Shown here: positions 1 to 8,860 of the stretch, one piece after another
Layout: the number at the start of each line of letters is the position of its first letter
Numbering within the stretch: position 1 is the first letter of the stretch
NCBI GenBank assembly: GCA_023664305.1
Contig: JAMPFT010000002.1
Location: 1-64,000 of the forward strand
Reading direction: 5' to 3'
DNA: 64,000 nucleotides
Origin: a bacterium
GTDB lineage: Bacteria > Bacillota > Clostridia > Lachnospirales > Lachnospiraceae
Program-made: the position numbers and the translations under genes
The notes under the pieces: model-generated
Told to the model about the DNA's origin: nothing
The model's database searches: none
The model's input: the letters and a program-made list of their open reading frames with translations, nothing else

Positions 1-114
1 TCCGGCAGGCAAAATCCGGGCTTGTCAGAAGTTTTCCGCGCGGGTATAATGAGAGGCAGAGAGGTCCTGTCAGGGAAAAACGGCGGGAACCGGTGCGAGA
101 AGGAGGGTATCGCT

Positions 115-1245
115 ATGCTTGCAAAAAAGGCGCCTATGGGGTGGAATTCCTGGAATACGTTCGGGAGCAATATCAATGAACAGCTGATTATGGAGATGGC
201 CGACAGGATTGTGGACGGGGGCTATCGGGAGGCGGGCTACGAGTATGTCATTATCGACGACTGCTGGTCCTTAAAGGAGAGGGTGGACGGAAAGCTGGCG
301 GCGGATCCCGCGCTTTTCCCCCACGGTATGAAATACGTCGCGGACTATATTCATGCGAAGGGACTGAAATTCGGCATGTATTCCTGCGCGGGATTTTTAA
401 CCTGTGCCGGATATCCCAGCAGCTACGGACACGAGTTCCAGGACGCGAAACAGTTCGCGGAGTGGGGCGTGGATTATCTGAAATATGATTTTTGTAATTT
501 TCCCGCCAGCGGCAATGCCCGCAACGCTTATCTGACCATGGCAATGGCGCTTCGGTGCAGCGGCAGGGACATCCTTTTCGCGGCGTGCAACTGGGGAGCG
601 GAGGGGCCTTCCGGCTGGATGCGTTCCAGGGGCGCTCACAGCTACCGTTCTACCGGCGATATTTTTGACGTGCCGAAGAGTTATAAGGATATTTTCAGAA
701 GCCAGGTGGAAAATATCGAAGGGAACGCGCCGGGCTGCTTTAACGATATGGATATGCTGATCGTCGGGATGCACGGAAAGGGAAACGTGGGGCTGGACGG
801 CTGCAGCGATACCCAGTATCTGCAGCATTTTGCCATGTGGGCATTCTTAGGCTCCCCGCTGATCATCGGAAGCGACTTAAGAGAAGCGGACGAGGCGACC
901 CGCAGGACGCTGCTCTGCAAGGGGCTGATCGATATCAATCAGGACGAAGAGTGCAGACCGGCGTTTCTGGTGGGGCATAACGGCGAGAAGAGCTACACTG
1001 TGGCAAAGATTCTGAGCGGGAACCGGATTGCCGTCGGATTTTTCAACCTGGAATGCGATAACGACTGGGAGAGCAAGATGAGCGTCTGCTTCGACGACCT
1101 GGGAATCCATTCCGAGTCGGGCGTGGGACTGAAGCTGACCGACGCCGTCACGGGCGAGGAGCTTGGCGTGTACCGGGACGGATACCGCTGCGAGGTCGGG
1201 GTGAACGAGTGCCGTGTGTTGATCGGGGAGATGGTCCGTGACTGA
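115..1245 (+). CDS. GH27 alpha-galactosidase
   Basis: This predicted cytoplasmic enzyme of 376 residues hydrolyses terminal alpha-galactosides, as in melibiose, raffinose or galactomannan side chains. The N-terminal motif PMGWNSWNTFG opens the (beta/alpha)8 barrel of glycoside hydrolase family 27. The nucleophile is the Asp of YLKYDFCN (about residue 125) and the acid/base is the Asp of RSTGDIFD (about residue 182); the conserved NDMDML motif follows. The start at 115 is chosen because AGGAGG lies 8 bases upstream and the family homology begins there; the frame stays open upstream to position 22, but that stretch does not look like family sequence. No signal peptide is visible, so the substrate is probably imported. 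The next gene overlaps its stop codon. The family call is firm; the exact substrate is inferred. Confidence 0.93.
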   Translation: MLAKKAPMGWNSWNTFGSNINEQLIMEMADRIVDGGYREAGYEYVIIDDCWSLKERVDGKLAADPALFPHGMKYVADYIHAKGLKFGMYSCAGFLTCAGYPSSYGHEFQDAKQFAEWGVDYLKYDFCNFPASGNARNAYLTMAMALRCSGRDILFAACNWGAEGPSGWMRSRGAHSYRSTGDIFDVPKSYKDIFRSQVENIEGNAPGCFNDMDMLIVGMHGKGNVGLDGCSDTQYLQHFAMWAFLGSPLIIGSDLREADEATRRTLLCKGLIDINQDEECRPAFLVGHNGEKSYTVAKILSGNRIAVGFFNLECDNDWESKMSVCFDDLGIHSESGVGLKLTDAVTGEELGVYRDGYRCEVGVNECRVLIGEMVRD

Positions 1246-1444
1246 CGCGCGGTGTAAGAAGTGCGGGCGGAGGCTGACGCCGGACGAGGTGGGGCTGCAT
1301 AAAAAGCTGTTCAACCGGGCGGCGGACTCCTTCTATTGCATCGATTGCTGCGCGGCGTATTTTGACGTCACCGTCGGATTGCTGGAAAAGAAGATCAGGC
1401 AGTTCAAGGATATGGGCTGTACGCTGTTTGAACAAAATGATTGA
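1238..1444 (+). CDS. Small zinc-ribbon-like conserved protein
   Basis: A 68-residue protein starts with GTG and overlaps the end of the alpha-galactosidase gene by 8 bases, which implies translational coupling. It has a CKKCG pair near residue 6 and a CIDCC cluster near residue 34, a spacing that fits one zinc-binding knuckle pair, followed by an amphipathic helix. I do not recognise a functional family. A strong terminator follows directly, so this is the last gene of the galactosidase unit. Confidence 0.7.
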   Translation: MTDARCKKCGRRLTPDEVGLHKKLFNRAADSFYCIDCCAAYFDVTVGLLEKKIRQFKDMGCTLFEQND

Positions 1445-1452
1445 ATAAGACG

Positions 1453-1491
1453 CCTCCTTTTCGGGAACGTTACCCGAAAAGGAGGTTTTTT
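1453..1491 (+). terminator. Strong intrinsic terminator that also carries the next gene's ribosome-binding site
   Basis: Perfect 13-base arms (CCTCCTTTTCGGG and CCCGAAAAGGAGG) flank a 7-base loop and are followed by seven T residues. It ends the alpha-galactosidase unit. The 3' arm contains the AAGGAGG that sits 10 bases before the ATG at 1496. Confidence 0.9.
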
Positions 1492-1495
1492 CATT

Positions 1496-1927
1496 ATGGA
1501 AGACGATACAATCAAGCTGCTTCGGGAATGCAACGCCGGGATCAAGATGGGAGTTTCTACCCTTGACGATGTGATGGAGCATGTACAAAGCGGGAATCTG
1601 CGGGAGCTTCTGGCAAAGAGCAAGGAGACCCACACGCGGCTGGGAAACACTACCCACGAATATCTGCAGGAATACCACGACGAGGGGAAGGAACCCGCCG
1701 CCATGGCAAAGATGATGTCCAAGATGAAGACGAGCATGAAGCTGGATGACGAGGGCCCCGACAGCACGGCGGCAGAGCTGGTCACCGACGGCTGCAATAT
1801 GGGGATCAAGAGTCTCTACCGCTATCTGAACCAGTACCCGGCGGCGGAGTCAAAGGTAAAAAAGCTGGCGAAGGATGTGGCGGAAGCGGAGGAAACCCTG
1901 GTTAGGGATTTGAGGGAATATCTGTAG
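1496..1927 (+). CDS. Conserved all-helical protein, ferritin-like fold possible
   Basis: A 143-residue soluble, highly charged and predicted all-helical protein. Residues such as His46, His54 and His61 with nearby Glu residues recall ferritin-like DUF2383-type proteins, but no clear ExxH pair can be shown, so this is only a suggestion. Its Shine-Dalgarno sequence is inside the 3' arm of the terminator upstream, so full-length transcripts from the preceding operon would mask it, while transcripts initiated elsewhere or a melted hairpin would expose it. A promoter for the following gene begins just after its stop codon. Function is unknown. Confidence 0.75.
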   Translation: MEDDTIKLLRECNAGIKMGVSTLDDVMEHVQSGNLRELLAKSKETHTRLGNTTHEYLQEYHDEGKEPAAMAKMMSKMKTSMKLDDEGPDSTAAELVTDGCNMGIKSLYRYLNQYPAAESKVKKLAKDVAEAEETLVRDLREYL

Positions 1928-1935
1928 AATTATCC

Positions 1936-1964
1936 TTGAATATACCGGCCGGAGGGAATATAAT
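1936..1964 (+). promoter_or_regulatory. Sigma-A promoter for the 81-residue gene
   Basis: TTGAAT at 1936-1941 and TATAAT at 1959-1964 are separated by 17 bases. The leader of about 105 bases contains a G/C-rich hairpin with arms TCCGCC (1984-1989) and GGCGGA (2003-2008) followed by TTTT, which might attenuate transcription. Confidence 0.7.
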
Positions 1965-2075
1965 AACCATTGTATTCACACTGTCCGCCGGGTGGAAGGG
2001 CGGGCGGATTTTCCGGCCGGTCGGAACCTTCCGAAGGCGTTTTCCGGCGGAACGGGAGGAAGGGAGAGACAGGAA

Positions 2076-2321
2076 ATGGAGGATATGCAGATTCTAATTT
2101 CGGGAGTCCTGAAAAAAGGGGACCGCAGATTTGCCCGCGTCAGCTTCCTGCGGGGGAAGGATTACGCGGAATTTACCGTGCCGGACGGCATGATGGACGG
2201 ATACAGGGGATTCTCCGAGGAAGAGATTACGAAGCTGTGCCGCTATGTGCGTGAAAACAGGGATCAGATCCTGCAGGAGGCCAAAGGCGTCAATCCCATG
2301 AAAAACTGGCTGGGAGTGTAG
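2076..2321 (+). CDS. Small conserved hypothetical protein
   Basis: An 81-residue soluble protein of mixed alpha/beta character (residues 1-35 strand-rich, ending with a charged helix). No family is recognised. The ATG at 2076 is preceded by GGAGG and AGGGAG stretches; the upstream in-frame extension is proline/glycine/arginine-rich and looks like leader sequence, not protein. It has its own promoter at 1936 and is followed after about 100 bases by the GH127 gene. Confidence 0.6.
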   Translation: MEDMQILISGVLKKGDRRFARVSFLRGKDYAEFTVPDGMMDGYRGFSEEEITKLCRYVRENRDQILQEAKGVNPMKNWLGV

Positions 2322-2423
2322 CCGGGGCGGTAAACGGCCGGAGTCGGTAAATGCACCGGGAAGCTGAGTTTCCCTGGGATGCGCAGCTTCTCATGGGCCG
2401 GACAAAAAAGGAAGAGGTGGAAA

Positions 2424-4628
2424 ATGGATCAGAAGAACTACAGCAGTCCGCTGAATTTAAGGCAGATTCGGATCACGGACAAATTCTGGGGAAGGGAACA
2501 GGAGTTGGTCCGCAGGGAAGTGATTCCCTATCAGTGGGAGGCGTTAAACGACAGGGTGCCGGGCGCCGCGCCCAGCTATTGTATGCGCAATTTTAAGGTG
2601 GCCGGCCGGCTGATGAAACAAAAGCGGCAGCAGGGGACGTCCTTTGCTGCGCCTTCCTATACGTTCCGGGGCTTTGAGGCCCTGCCGGAGGATCCCGAAA
2701 ATCCGGATCCCGACAAATTTTACGGCTTTGTCTTTCAGGACAGCGATTTCTCCAAATGGATCGAAGCCGTGGGGTATTCCCTGATCAACTGCCCGGATCC
2801 GGAGCTGGAGAAGACGGCGGACGAAGCGATTGATATTGTCTGCGCCGCCCAGGCGGAGAACGGATATCTGGATACCTATTACATCATCAACGGCATGGAT
2901 CGGATTTTTACCAATCTGCGGGATCACCATGAGCTGTACTGCTTCGGACATCTCGCGGAGGGGGCGGTTTCCTACTATCAGGCTACCGGCAAGGATAAAC
3001 TGTTAAAAGCGGCGGAGAGATACGCCGACTTTATCCTGTCCGAGTTTGGGCCGGAGGAGGGAAAACGGAAGGGCTATCCCGGCCACGAGATCGCGGAGAT
3101 GGCGCTGGCGAGACTGTATGAGGCCACAGGCGAGGAAAAATATCTGGAGCTTGGCAGATTCTTTTTGGAGATGCGTGGGACAAAGCCGTACTATTTTGAC
3201 CTGGAGGAAAAGGAGCGCGCGGCACACGACGGCAAACCCTACAGGGAGCCGGATCCGAAGGAAATCCGCCACGCGTACCATCAGGCGGATTATCCGGTAA
3301 AGGAGCAGTCCGAGGCGGTGGGACACGCGGTCCGGGCGGTCTATCTGTACAGCGGTATGGCGGATGTGGCGAGACTTACCGGGGATGAGGCCATGTTCGA
3401 GGCCTGTGAGCGGCTCTGGGACAATATCACGAAAAAGAAGCTCTATATCACGGGCGGCATCGGCGGAACACATGTGGGAGAAGCCTTTTCCTTCGGCTAT
3501 GATCTGCCCAACGACACGGCTTATTCGGAGACCTGCGCGGCGATCGGCCTGGCCTTTTTTGCCAGAAGAATGCTGGAGATCCGGGCGGACAGCCGTTACG
3601 GGGACGTGATGGAGCAGGCGCTGTATAACACGGTGCTGGCGGGGATGGCGCTGGACGGCAAAAGCTTTTTCTATGTGAATCCCCTGGAGGTGCTTCCGGA
3701 AGCCTGTGAGAAGGACGAGAGGAAGCGCCATGTAAAGGCGGTAAGACAGAAGTGGTTCGGCTGCGCCTGCTGTCCGCCCAATATTGCGAGAATTGTAAGC
3801 TCCCTGGGAGCGTATCTGTTTACGCAGAGTGAGGATACTCTCTATACGCATCTGTACGTCGGAAGCGACGTCAGCTGCACTCTGAACGGAAGAGCGCTGG
3901 ATCTGAAGCTGGAGAGCGGCTTCCCTTGGGACGGCAGCGTAAGGGCGGCGCTCCACGCGGAGGAAAACGTACATGCGGCTCTGGCCTTCCGGATTCCCGG
4001 CTGGTGTACGGAGATGAGCGCAGAGGTACATAACGGCGGCTGCGGCGTGATAAGCTGCCGGATCGGGAAGCAGAGCGGCAGGCAGGAGTTGTCTTCCTTT
4101 ACGGTATGTCCGGAAGGGACAGACACAAAAGCCGTGACGCCGGGCGGGGAAGAATCCCGCGGCTGCGGACAGGAAGAGCCCCGCAGATTGACGGCGCGTG
4201 TGGAAAGCGGTTATCTCTATCTGACGGGGGAATGGAAGGACGGCGATGAGATCCGTCTGAGCATGCCCATGGAGCCCCGCTGTGTTTTGGCAAATACCGG
4301 GGTCAGAGAGGATATCGGGAAGGCGGCGTTCACAAGAGGGCCCATATGCTTCTGCCTGGAGGAGGCGGATAACGGGAAGAACCTCCATCTGCTGCGGGCG
4401 GATGCGGAGAAGCTTTCCGGGATTACCGTGGAAAAATCGCAGGAGCTGGGTCATGAGATGCGCGTGCTGAAGGTGTCCGGGAAAAGGACGGAGGAGAGCG
4501 GAAACGATGCCGCACTGTATCATGAGTACAGGGCGGCCCGTGAGACAGACGCAGTCCTGACGTTTATCCCTTACTACGCCTGGAATAACCGCGGCGAGGG
4601 AGAGATGAGCGTGTGGGTAAGGATCTGA
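2424..4628 (+). CDS. GH127 beta-L-arabinofuranosidase
   Basis: A 734-residue protein of the HypBA1/DUF1680 type that releases L-arabinose from beta-arabinofuranosides, such as the arabinose chains of plant hydroxyproline-rich glycoproteins. The zinc-thiolate active site of the family is intact: Glu353 in VGEAF, Glu369 and Cys371 in YSETCAA, and the paired cysteines 449/450 in CACCPPN match Glu322, Glu338, Cys340 and Cys417/Cys418 of HypBA1. The ATG at 2424 has GAGGTGG upstream and precedes the family N-terminus; an upstream in-frame ATG at 2379 lacks support. There is no signal peptide, so the enzyme acts on imported oligosaccharides. An insertion-like, low-conservation stretch near residues 540-600 carries the 'TDTKAVTPGGEE' segment. 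The family call is firm; specificity is inferred. Confidence 0.92.
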   Translation: MDQKNYSSPLNLRQIRITDKFWGREQELVRREVIPYQWEALNDRVPGAAPSYCMRNFKVAGRLMKQKRQQGTSFAAPSYTFRGFEALPEDPENPDPDKFYGFVFQDSDFSKWIEAVGYSLINCPDPELEKTADEAIDIVCAAQAENGYLDTYYIINGMDRIFTNLRDHHELYCFGHLAEGAVSYYQATGKDKLLKAAERYADFILSEFGPEEGKRKGYPGHEIAEMALARLYEATGEEKYLELGRFFLEMRGTKPYYFDLEEKERAAHDGKPYREPDPKEIRHAYHQADYPVKEQSEAVGHAVRAVYLYSGMADVARLTGDEAMFEACERLWDNITKKKLYITGGIGGTHVGEAFSFGYDLPNDTAYSETCAAIGLAFFARRMLEIRADSRYGDVMEQALYNTVLAGMALDGKSFFYVNPLEVLPEACEKDERKRHVKAVRQKWFGCACCPPNIARIVSSLGAYLFTQSEDTLYTHLYVGSDVSCTLNGRALDLKLESGFPWDGSVRAALHAEENVHAALAFRIPGWCTEMSAEVHNGGCGVISCRIGKQSGRQELSSFTVCPEGTDTKAVTPGGEESRGCGQEEPRRLTARVESGYLYLTGEWKDGDEIRLSMPMEPRCVLANTGVREDIGKAAFTRGPICFCLEEADNGKNLHLLRADAEKLSGITVEKSQELGHEMRVLKVSGKRTEESGNDAALYHEYRAARETDAVLTFIPYYAWNNRGEGEMSVWVRI

Positions 4629-4744
4629 CCCGCGCCCGGATGTCTTGCGGCGCGGGGAAAATCGCAAGCCGGGAGACTTCGCAGGCGATGGAAAAACCGG
4701 CTCTCCTGAGGCGCGCGGGAAATCGGGTTCGGAGAGACCCTTGT

Positions 4745-5764
4745 CTATAGATTTTCCCGGATCCGGATATCTACGGCTACATAATTGTGTTCCTTCTCCG
4801 GAAGCTCGCCGGTGGTAAGGTAGGTAAAGAGGAGCGCAAGGGGCTTACTGCCCTGCAGCTTTGGCTGCTGGCAGATCACGGCGGAGACGGTGCCTTTTTC
4901 GACCAGCTCCTTCGTGGTGGGCACCAGATCGTAGGCTACGATGCGTATTTTTCCCTGCAGCCCCAGGGCTTTTACGCTCCTGCAGCCGCCGTATACCCCG
5001 CCTGCTGTAAAGTACAGGGCGTTGATCTCGGGATGCGCCTTTAAAAGGGCGGTCGTTCTTTCATAGCTTTCAATCTCGTCGTCGTGTACTTCGATGATAT
5101 CCGTTATGCGGATCGTGTCCCGGTAAGGTTTGAGGGTTTCGGTGAAACCGGCGATCCGCTCCGTATGACAGAGGATGTTGGAGGAGCCGGTAACGATTCC
5201 GACGTTTACCTGCCCGTGGGTCATAAGCTGCAGAAGACCGGCGGCAGTGGAGCCGCTTTTGGCATAATTGCTGCCCACATAGGCGATCCGTTTTGAATTT
5301 TCGATATCGGTGTTCAGAGTGACGGTGGGGATCCCCCGGGCGTGCAGTTGGTTGATACGGCGGCGGATCCGTCCGTCGTTATAGGGAGCAAGGGCGATGC
5401 CGCTTACTCCCTCCGCAACCAGCTCGTCTATGGCACGAAGCTGTTCCTCCACGCCGAAGGAAATCTGGCGGATCAGCACGGTGCAGTTGTAACCGGCCAG
5501 CTCTTCCGCCTTGTCGTTGACTCCGGCCAGAACGTCCACATAGAAAGGGTTTTCCGGGGAGAAAAGGATGACGCCGAGGCGGAGTCTCTTTTTCTGGGCG
5601 GCAAGAACCAGGCCCGCCACGTTAGGCCGGTAGTCCAGATCCTTTGCTATTTTTTCTATTTTCTTTGCGGTGGCGGGGTTGACGTTTCCCCTGTGGTTGA
5701 GGACGCGGTCTACCGTGCCCCGGGATACGCCCGCCAGCGCGGCGATTTCTTTGATGGTTGCCAT
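4745..5764 (-). CDS. LacI-family transcriptional regulator
   Basis: A 339-residue regulator with a LacI helix-turn-helix at residues 1-46 (IKEIAALAGVSRGTVDRVLN) followed by a periplasmic-binding-protein-like sugar sensor domain. AGGAGG lies 8 bases before the ATG. It is divergent from the DUF5692-xylulokinase-isomerase cluster and is the obvious candidate repressor of that promoter. The 'GTVDRVLNHRGNV' variant resembles the subgroup that controls pentose and polyol operons in Clostridia. I could not pick out a convincing palindromic operator in the divergent spacer. Confidence 0.9.
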   Translation of the reverse strand: MATIKEIAALAGVSRGTVDRVLNHRGNVNPATAKKIEKIAKDLDYRPNVAGLVLAAQKKRLRLGVILFSPENPFYVDVLAGVNDKAEELAGYNCTVLIRQISFGVEEQLRAIDELVAEGVSGIALAPYNDGRIRRRINQLHARGIPTVTLNTDIENSKRIAYVGSNYAKSGSTAAGLLQLMTHGQVNVGIVTGSSNILCHTERIAGFTETLKPYRDTIRITDIIEVHDDEIESYERTTALLKAHPEINALYFTAGGVYGGCRSVKALGLQGKIRIVAYDLVPTTKELVEKGTVSAVICQQPKLQGSKPLALLFTYLTTGELPEKEHNYVAVDIRIRENL

Positions 5765-5908
5765 ATGCTGCCTCCTGCGGTTTCCTCCACAGTACCATAA
5801 ACGGCCTGAAAATGCAAATCATGGCTGTGCCTGCCTGAAACGCTGCCCTCGTGCCCGCCGAACAGCATCAAATTCGAGCATTTTCTGGGAACAATGTCCG
5901 CAGAAGGA

Positions 5909-5937
5909 TTGAAAAAGGGAAAAAAAGGTCGTATAAT
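5909..5937 (+). promoter_or_regulatory. Sigma-A promoter of the DUF5692 gene
   Basis: TTGAAA at 5909-5914 and a perfect TATAAT at 5932-5937 are 17 bases apart. The transcript would start near 5944, so the leader contains a small hairpin (GTGTG and CACAC arms around CGG/CCG, 5955-5977) ahead of the ribosome-binding site. The spacer 5765-5908 shows no other clear element. Confidence 0.8.
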
Positions 5938-6001
5938 GTGGTATATTGATTATCGTGTGTCGGATTTTCCGCACACAAAAAAGAATGAGGAGGGAATTGA
6001 C

Positions 6002-7063
6002 ATGTTATTCCAGATTTACGGCGATAACGCCATGTATCAGCTGCTCGGGCTGCTGCTCGTGTTCCTGGGACTTGTGATCACGAACGAGATCGAGCGTCGG
6101 ACAAAGTTTGGCGGGATTCTCTTTTTCGGGGTAATCCTGGGAGCTTTGACGGTTTACTTTGTTGCCATCCAGATCGGTGCGGCGACAGGCGCGCAGTGGG
6201 CCCTGAACAATCAGACCTACCGTTATATGAACGGGTGGTTCCATTACGCGAAGCTTTATGCCGCGGTGGCGGGATGTATCGGTTTCATGTTCTTAAAGTA
6301 CAAGAAGGGAATCGGCGCGAAGGAATGGTTTAAGGTGTTCCCCTTTGTGATCGTTGCCATCAATATCCTGATTGCGGTTGGCTCCGATTTTGAGTCCGCA
6401 ATCCGGGGCGCTTCCGCGGTGAACGGCTGGTGGTACTCCAACGAGAAGGTCTGGCTCAACGGCGGCTGGTGGAACTGGTTAAACGGTATTGCCGGACTGA
6501 TCAACATCTTCTGTATGACCGGCTGGTGGGGCATCTACTCCTCCAAGGATAAGAACAAATCCGATATGCTCTGGCCGGATATGACGATCTGGTACATTGT
6601 TGCTTACGATATCTGGAATTTTGCCTATACCTACAACAATCTGCCGACCCATACCTGGTACTGCGGCGTGGCGCTGCTGCTGGCTCCTACCTTTGCCAAC
6701 GCATTCTGGAACAAGGGCGGCTGGATCCAGAACCGGGCCAACACCCTGGCTACCTGGTGTATGTTTGCACAGGTGTTCCCGCTGTTCCAGATCGGAACCA
6801 GATTTTCCGTCCTGCCCACGCTGTATGAGAACACGGGGGCGGTGACCGGACTGGATCTGGCGAATATGACGGCTTCCCAGATGGCGGGAATCCAGCCCAA
6901 CGCGGTGCCGCAGGGCGTGATCTCCTTCCTGGCGCTGGTGATCAATATCGTTTGTCTCTCCGTGATCGTTAAGCGTTCGATCGCTGCGAAGAAGAATCCT
7001 TACAAGAACGAAATCTTTGCAGGAACCAGGGACTTTGTAGAGGCAATGGAGAGAGCGGAATAA
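6002..7063 (+). CDS. DUF5692 multi-pass membrane protein
   Basis: A 353-residue integral membrane protein with about nine hydrophobic helices, unusually rich in Trp and Tyr (NGGWWNWLNG, TGWWGIYSS). I match it to DUF5692 from memory of the pattern. AGGAGGG sits 7 bases before the ATG. It is the first gene after the LacI-facing promoter and precedes the kinase and isomerase genes, so a role in sugar uptake or membrane sensing is plausible but unproven. The Trp/Asn-rich loops could bind carbohydrate. Confidence 0.75.
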   Translation: MLFQIYGDNAMYQLLGLLLVFLGLVITNEIERRTKFGGILFFGVILGALTVYFVAIQIGAATGAQWALNNQTYRYMNGWFHYAKLYAAVAGCIGFMFLKYKKGIGAKEWFKVFPFVIVAINILIAVGSDFESAIRGASAVNGWWYSNEKVWLNGGWWNWLNGIAGLINIFCMTGWWGIYSSKDKNKSDMLWPDMTIWYIVAYDIWNFAYTYNNLPTHTWYCGVALLLAPTFANAFWNKGGWIQNRANTLATWCMFAQVFPLFQIGTRFSVLPTLYENTGAVTGLDLANMTASQMAGIQPNAVPQGVISFLALVINIVCLSVIVKRSIAAKKNPYKNEIFAGTRDFVEAMERAE

Positions 7064-7090
7064 TAACAGAACAGGCTTTATCCTTTAAGA

Positions 7091-7123
7091 GGGGAGCGGC
7101 AGCGGTTTTGGCTGCGGCTCCCC
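7091..7123 (+). terminator. Hairpin after the DUF5692 gene
   Basis: Arms GGGGAGCGGCAGC and GCTGCGGCTCCCC pair with one mismatch. Only a weak T-rich tract follows, so termination may be partial and a new promoter follows at 7213. Confidence 0.5.
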
Positions 7124-7212
7124 TTGACTGTCCCGCGTTTCTCTTTCGAAGCATGGCTTTTTCGCCTGCCGCGTTTTCTTTTTGAATTATGCGTTTTCTT
7201 TCTATTTTGCCC

Positions 7213-7241
7213 TTGCATTTTGAGCGGATTCCCGGTATCAT
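7213..7241 (+). promoter_or_regulatory. Sigma-A promoter of the kinase-isomerase operon
   Basis: TTGCAT at 7213-7218 and TATCAT at 7236-7241 are separated by 17 bases; an A/T-rich start region follows. It would drive the kinase, DUF4867 and isomerase genes separately from DUF5692. Confidence 0.6.
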
Positions 7242-7329
7242 AAAATTAAAGCGTGCCCGCGCACAAAAAGAACCCCGGTTCATGAAAAAGGGTTTCCGCG
7301 AGGCGCAAAAATGAGTTGGGAGGTTACAA

Positions 7330-8799
7330 ATGCTGTACATAGGTATTGATTTGGGGACGTCGGCAGTCAAGCTGCTGCTGATGGACAGCGAGGGGAAGAT
7401 CGTAAACATTGTATCCAGAGAGTATCCCCTGTATTTTCCGCATCCCGGCTGGTCCGAGCAAAAGCCTGAGGACTGGTATGCGCAGACCGTGGAGGGGATC
7501 AGGGAGCTGTTAAAGGACGCAGACAAAAGCCAGGTGGCAGGCATCAGCTTTGGCGGGCAGATGCACGGGCTGGTGATCCTGGATCAGGACGACAATGTGA
7601 TCCGTCCTGCGATCCTCTGGAACGACGGGCGGACGGCGAAGGAGACGGATTATCTGAATCAGGTGATCGGCAGGGAAAAGCTGTCGGAGTATACCGCAAA
7701 CATTGCTTTTGCCGGGTTTACCGCGCCCAAGATACTCTGGGTAAAGGAGAATGAGCCGGAAAATTTTGCAAAAATTGCAAAGATCATGCTCCCGAAGGAT
7801 TATATCGCGTATAAGCTGACGGGGGTACACTGCACCGACGTTTCCGACGCTTCCGGCATGCTTCTGTTCGACGTAAAGAACCGCAGATGGTCCGAGGAAA
7901 TGTGCGAGATCTGCGGGATTGGCACACAGCAGCTTGCAAAGTGTTACGAGAGCTATGAGGCGGTGGGGACGGTGCTCCCCGAAATTGCAAAAGAGCTGGG
8001 GATTCCCGCTTCCTGCAAGGTGGCGGCGGGCGCCGGGGACAATGCGGCTGCCGCGGTGGGAACGGGCACGGTCGGAGACAATATGTGTAATATTTCTCTG
8101 GGAACCAGCGGAACCATCTTTATTTCCTCCAAAAAGTTCGGCGTGGATAAATTTAATGCCCTGCACTCCTTTGCCCATGCGGACGGCAGTTACCATCTGA
8201 TGGGCTGTATGCTCAGCGCCGCAAGCTGCAATAAGTGGTGGATGGATGAAATTATCGGGACGAAGGACTATGCGGGAGAGCAGAAAAGCATTGAGAAGCT
8301 GGGCGAGAACCATGTGTATTATCTGCCTTACCTGATGGGGGAGCGTTCGCCGCACAATAACCCCAACGCAAGGGCGGCCTTTATCGGCATGACCATGGAT
8401 ACCACCCGGGCGGACATGACCCAGGCTGTGCTGGAGGGCGTTGCCTTTGCGCTCAGAGACTCCCTTGAGGTGGCAAAGTCTCTCGGAATCGACCTGAAGC
8501 GCACCAAGATCTGCGGAGGCGGGGCGAAGAGCCCGCTCTGGAAAAAGATCGTCGCGAACGTGCTGAACCTGAAGGTGGACGTGATCGAGAGCGAGGAAGG
8601 GCCTGCCATGGGCGGCGCGATGCTGGCGGCGGTAGCCTGCGGCGAATATGCCGATGTGGAAGAGATTGCAGCCAAAGTAGTAAAGATTGTCGATACGGTG
8701 GAGCCGGAGCCGGAGCTGGTAGAGAAGTACGAGGCCCGTTACGCGCAGTTTAAGGAGATTTATCCGACCTGCAAACCGCTGTTTGAAAAGCTGCTGTAG
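7330..8799 (+). CDS. xylB: Xylulokinase-type FGGY carbohydrate kinase
   Basis: A 489-residue cytoplasmic kinase of the FGGY family that phosphorylates a ketopentose with ATP. It starts with the phosphate-loop motif IGIDLGTSAVK, has the sugar-binding MHGLV and ILWNDGR motifs of xylulokinases, and the C-terminal CGGGAKSPLW adenosine motif. GGGAGG is 7 bases before the ATG. Its neighbours are an aldose isomerase and a DUF4867 protein, so the pathway is probably aldopentose to ketopentose to ketopentose-5-phosphate. D-xylulose is the family default, but L-ribulose or another ketose is possible because the isomerase is not XylA. Confidence 0.88.
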   Translation: MLYIGIDLGTSAVKLLLMDSEGKIVNIVSREYPLYFPHPGWSEQKPEDWYAQTVEGIRELLKDADKSQVAGISFGGQMHGLVILDQDDNVIRPAILWNDGRTAKETDYLNQVIGREKLSEYTANIAFAGFTAPKILWVKENEPENFAKIAKIMLPKDYIAYKLTGVHCTDVSDASGMLLFDVKNRRWSEEMCEICGIGTQQLAKCYESYEAVGTVLPEIAKELGIPASCKVAAGAGDNAAAAVGTGTVGDNMCNISLGTSGTIFISSKKFGVDKFNALHSFAHADGSYHLMGCMLSAASCNKWWMDEIIGTKDYAGEQKSIEKLGENHVYYLPYLMGERSPHNNPNARAAFIGMTMDTTRADMTQAVLEGVAFALRDSLEVAKSLGIDLKRTKICGGGAKSPLWKKIVANVLNLKVDVIESEEGPAMGGAMLAAVACGEYADVEEIAAKVVKIVDTVEPEPELVEKYEARYAQFKEIYPTCKPLFEKLL

Positions 8800-8860
8800 G
8801 CTGCGGAAAAGGGTTATTTGCGGTCTGATATCGGAGAAATTCAGAGAAAGGAAGAGGAAA

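Noticed and set aside
3003-4667. 554-codon open frame on the minus strand opposite the GH127 gene
   Set aside because: No ribosome-binding site, arginine/proline/leucine-rich composition typical of antisense shadows, and the plus strand encodes a complete enzyme family there.
5765-5908. LacI operator in the divergent spacer
   Set aside because: Several partial dyads were examined, for example GGAACAATGTCC, but only three outer bases on each side match, which is not convincing.
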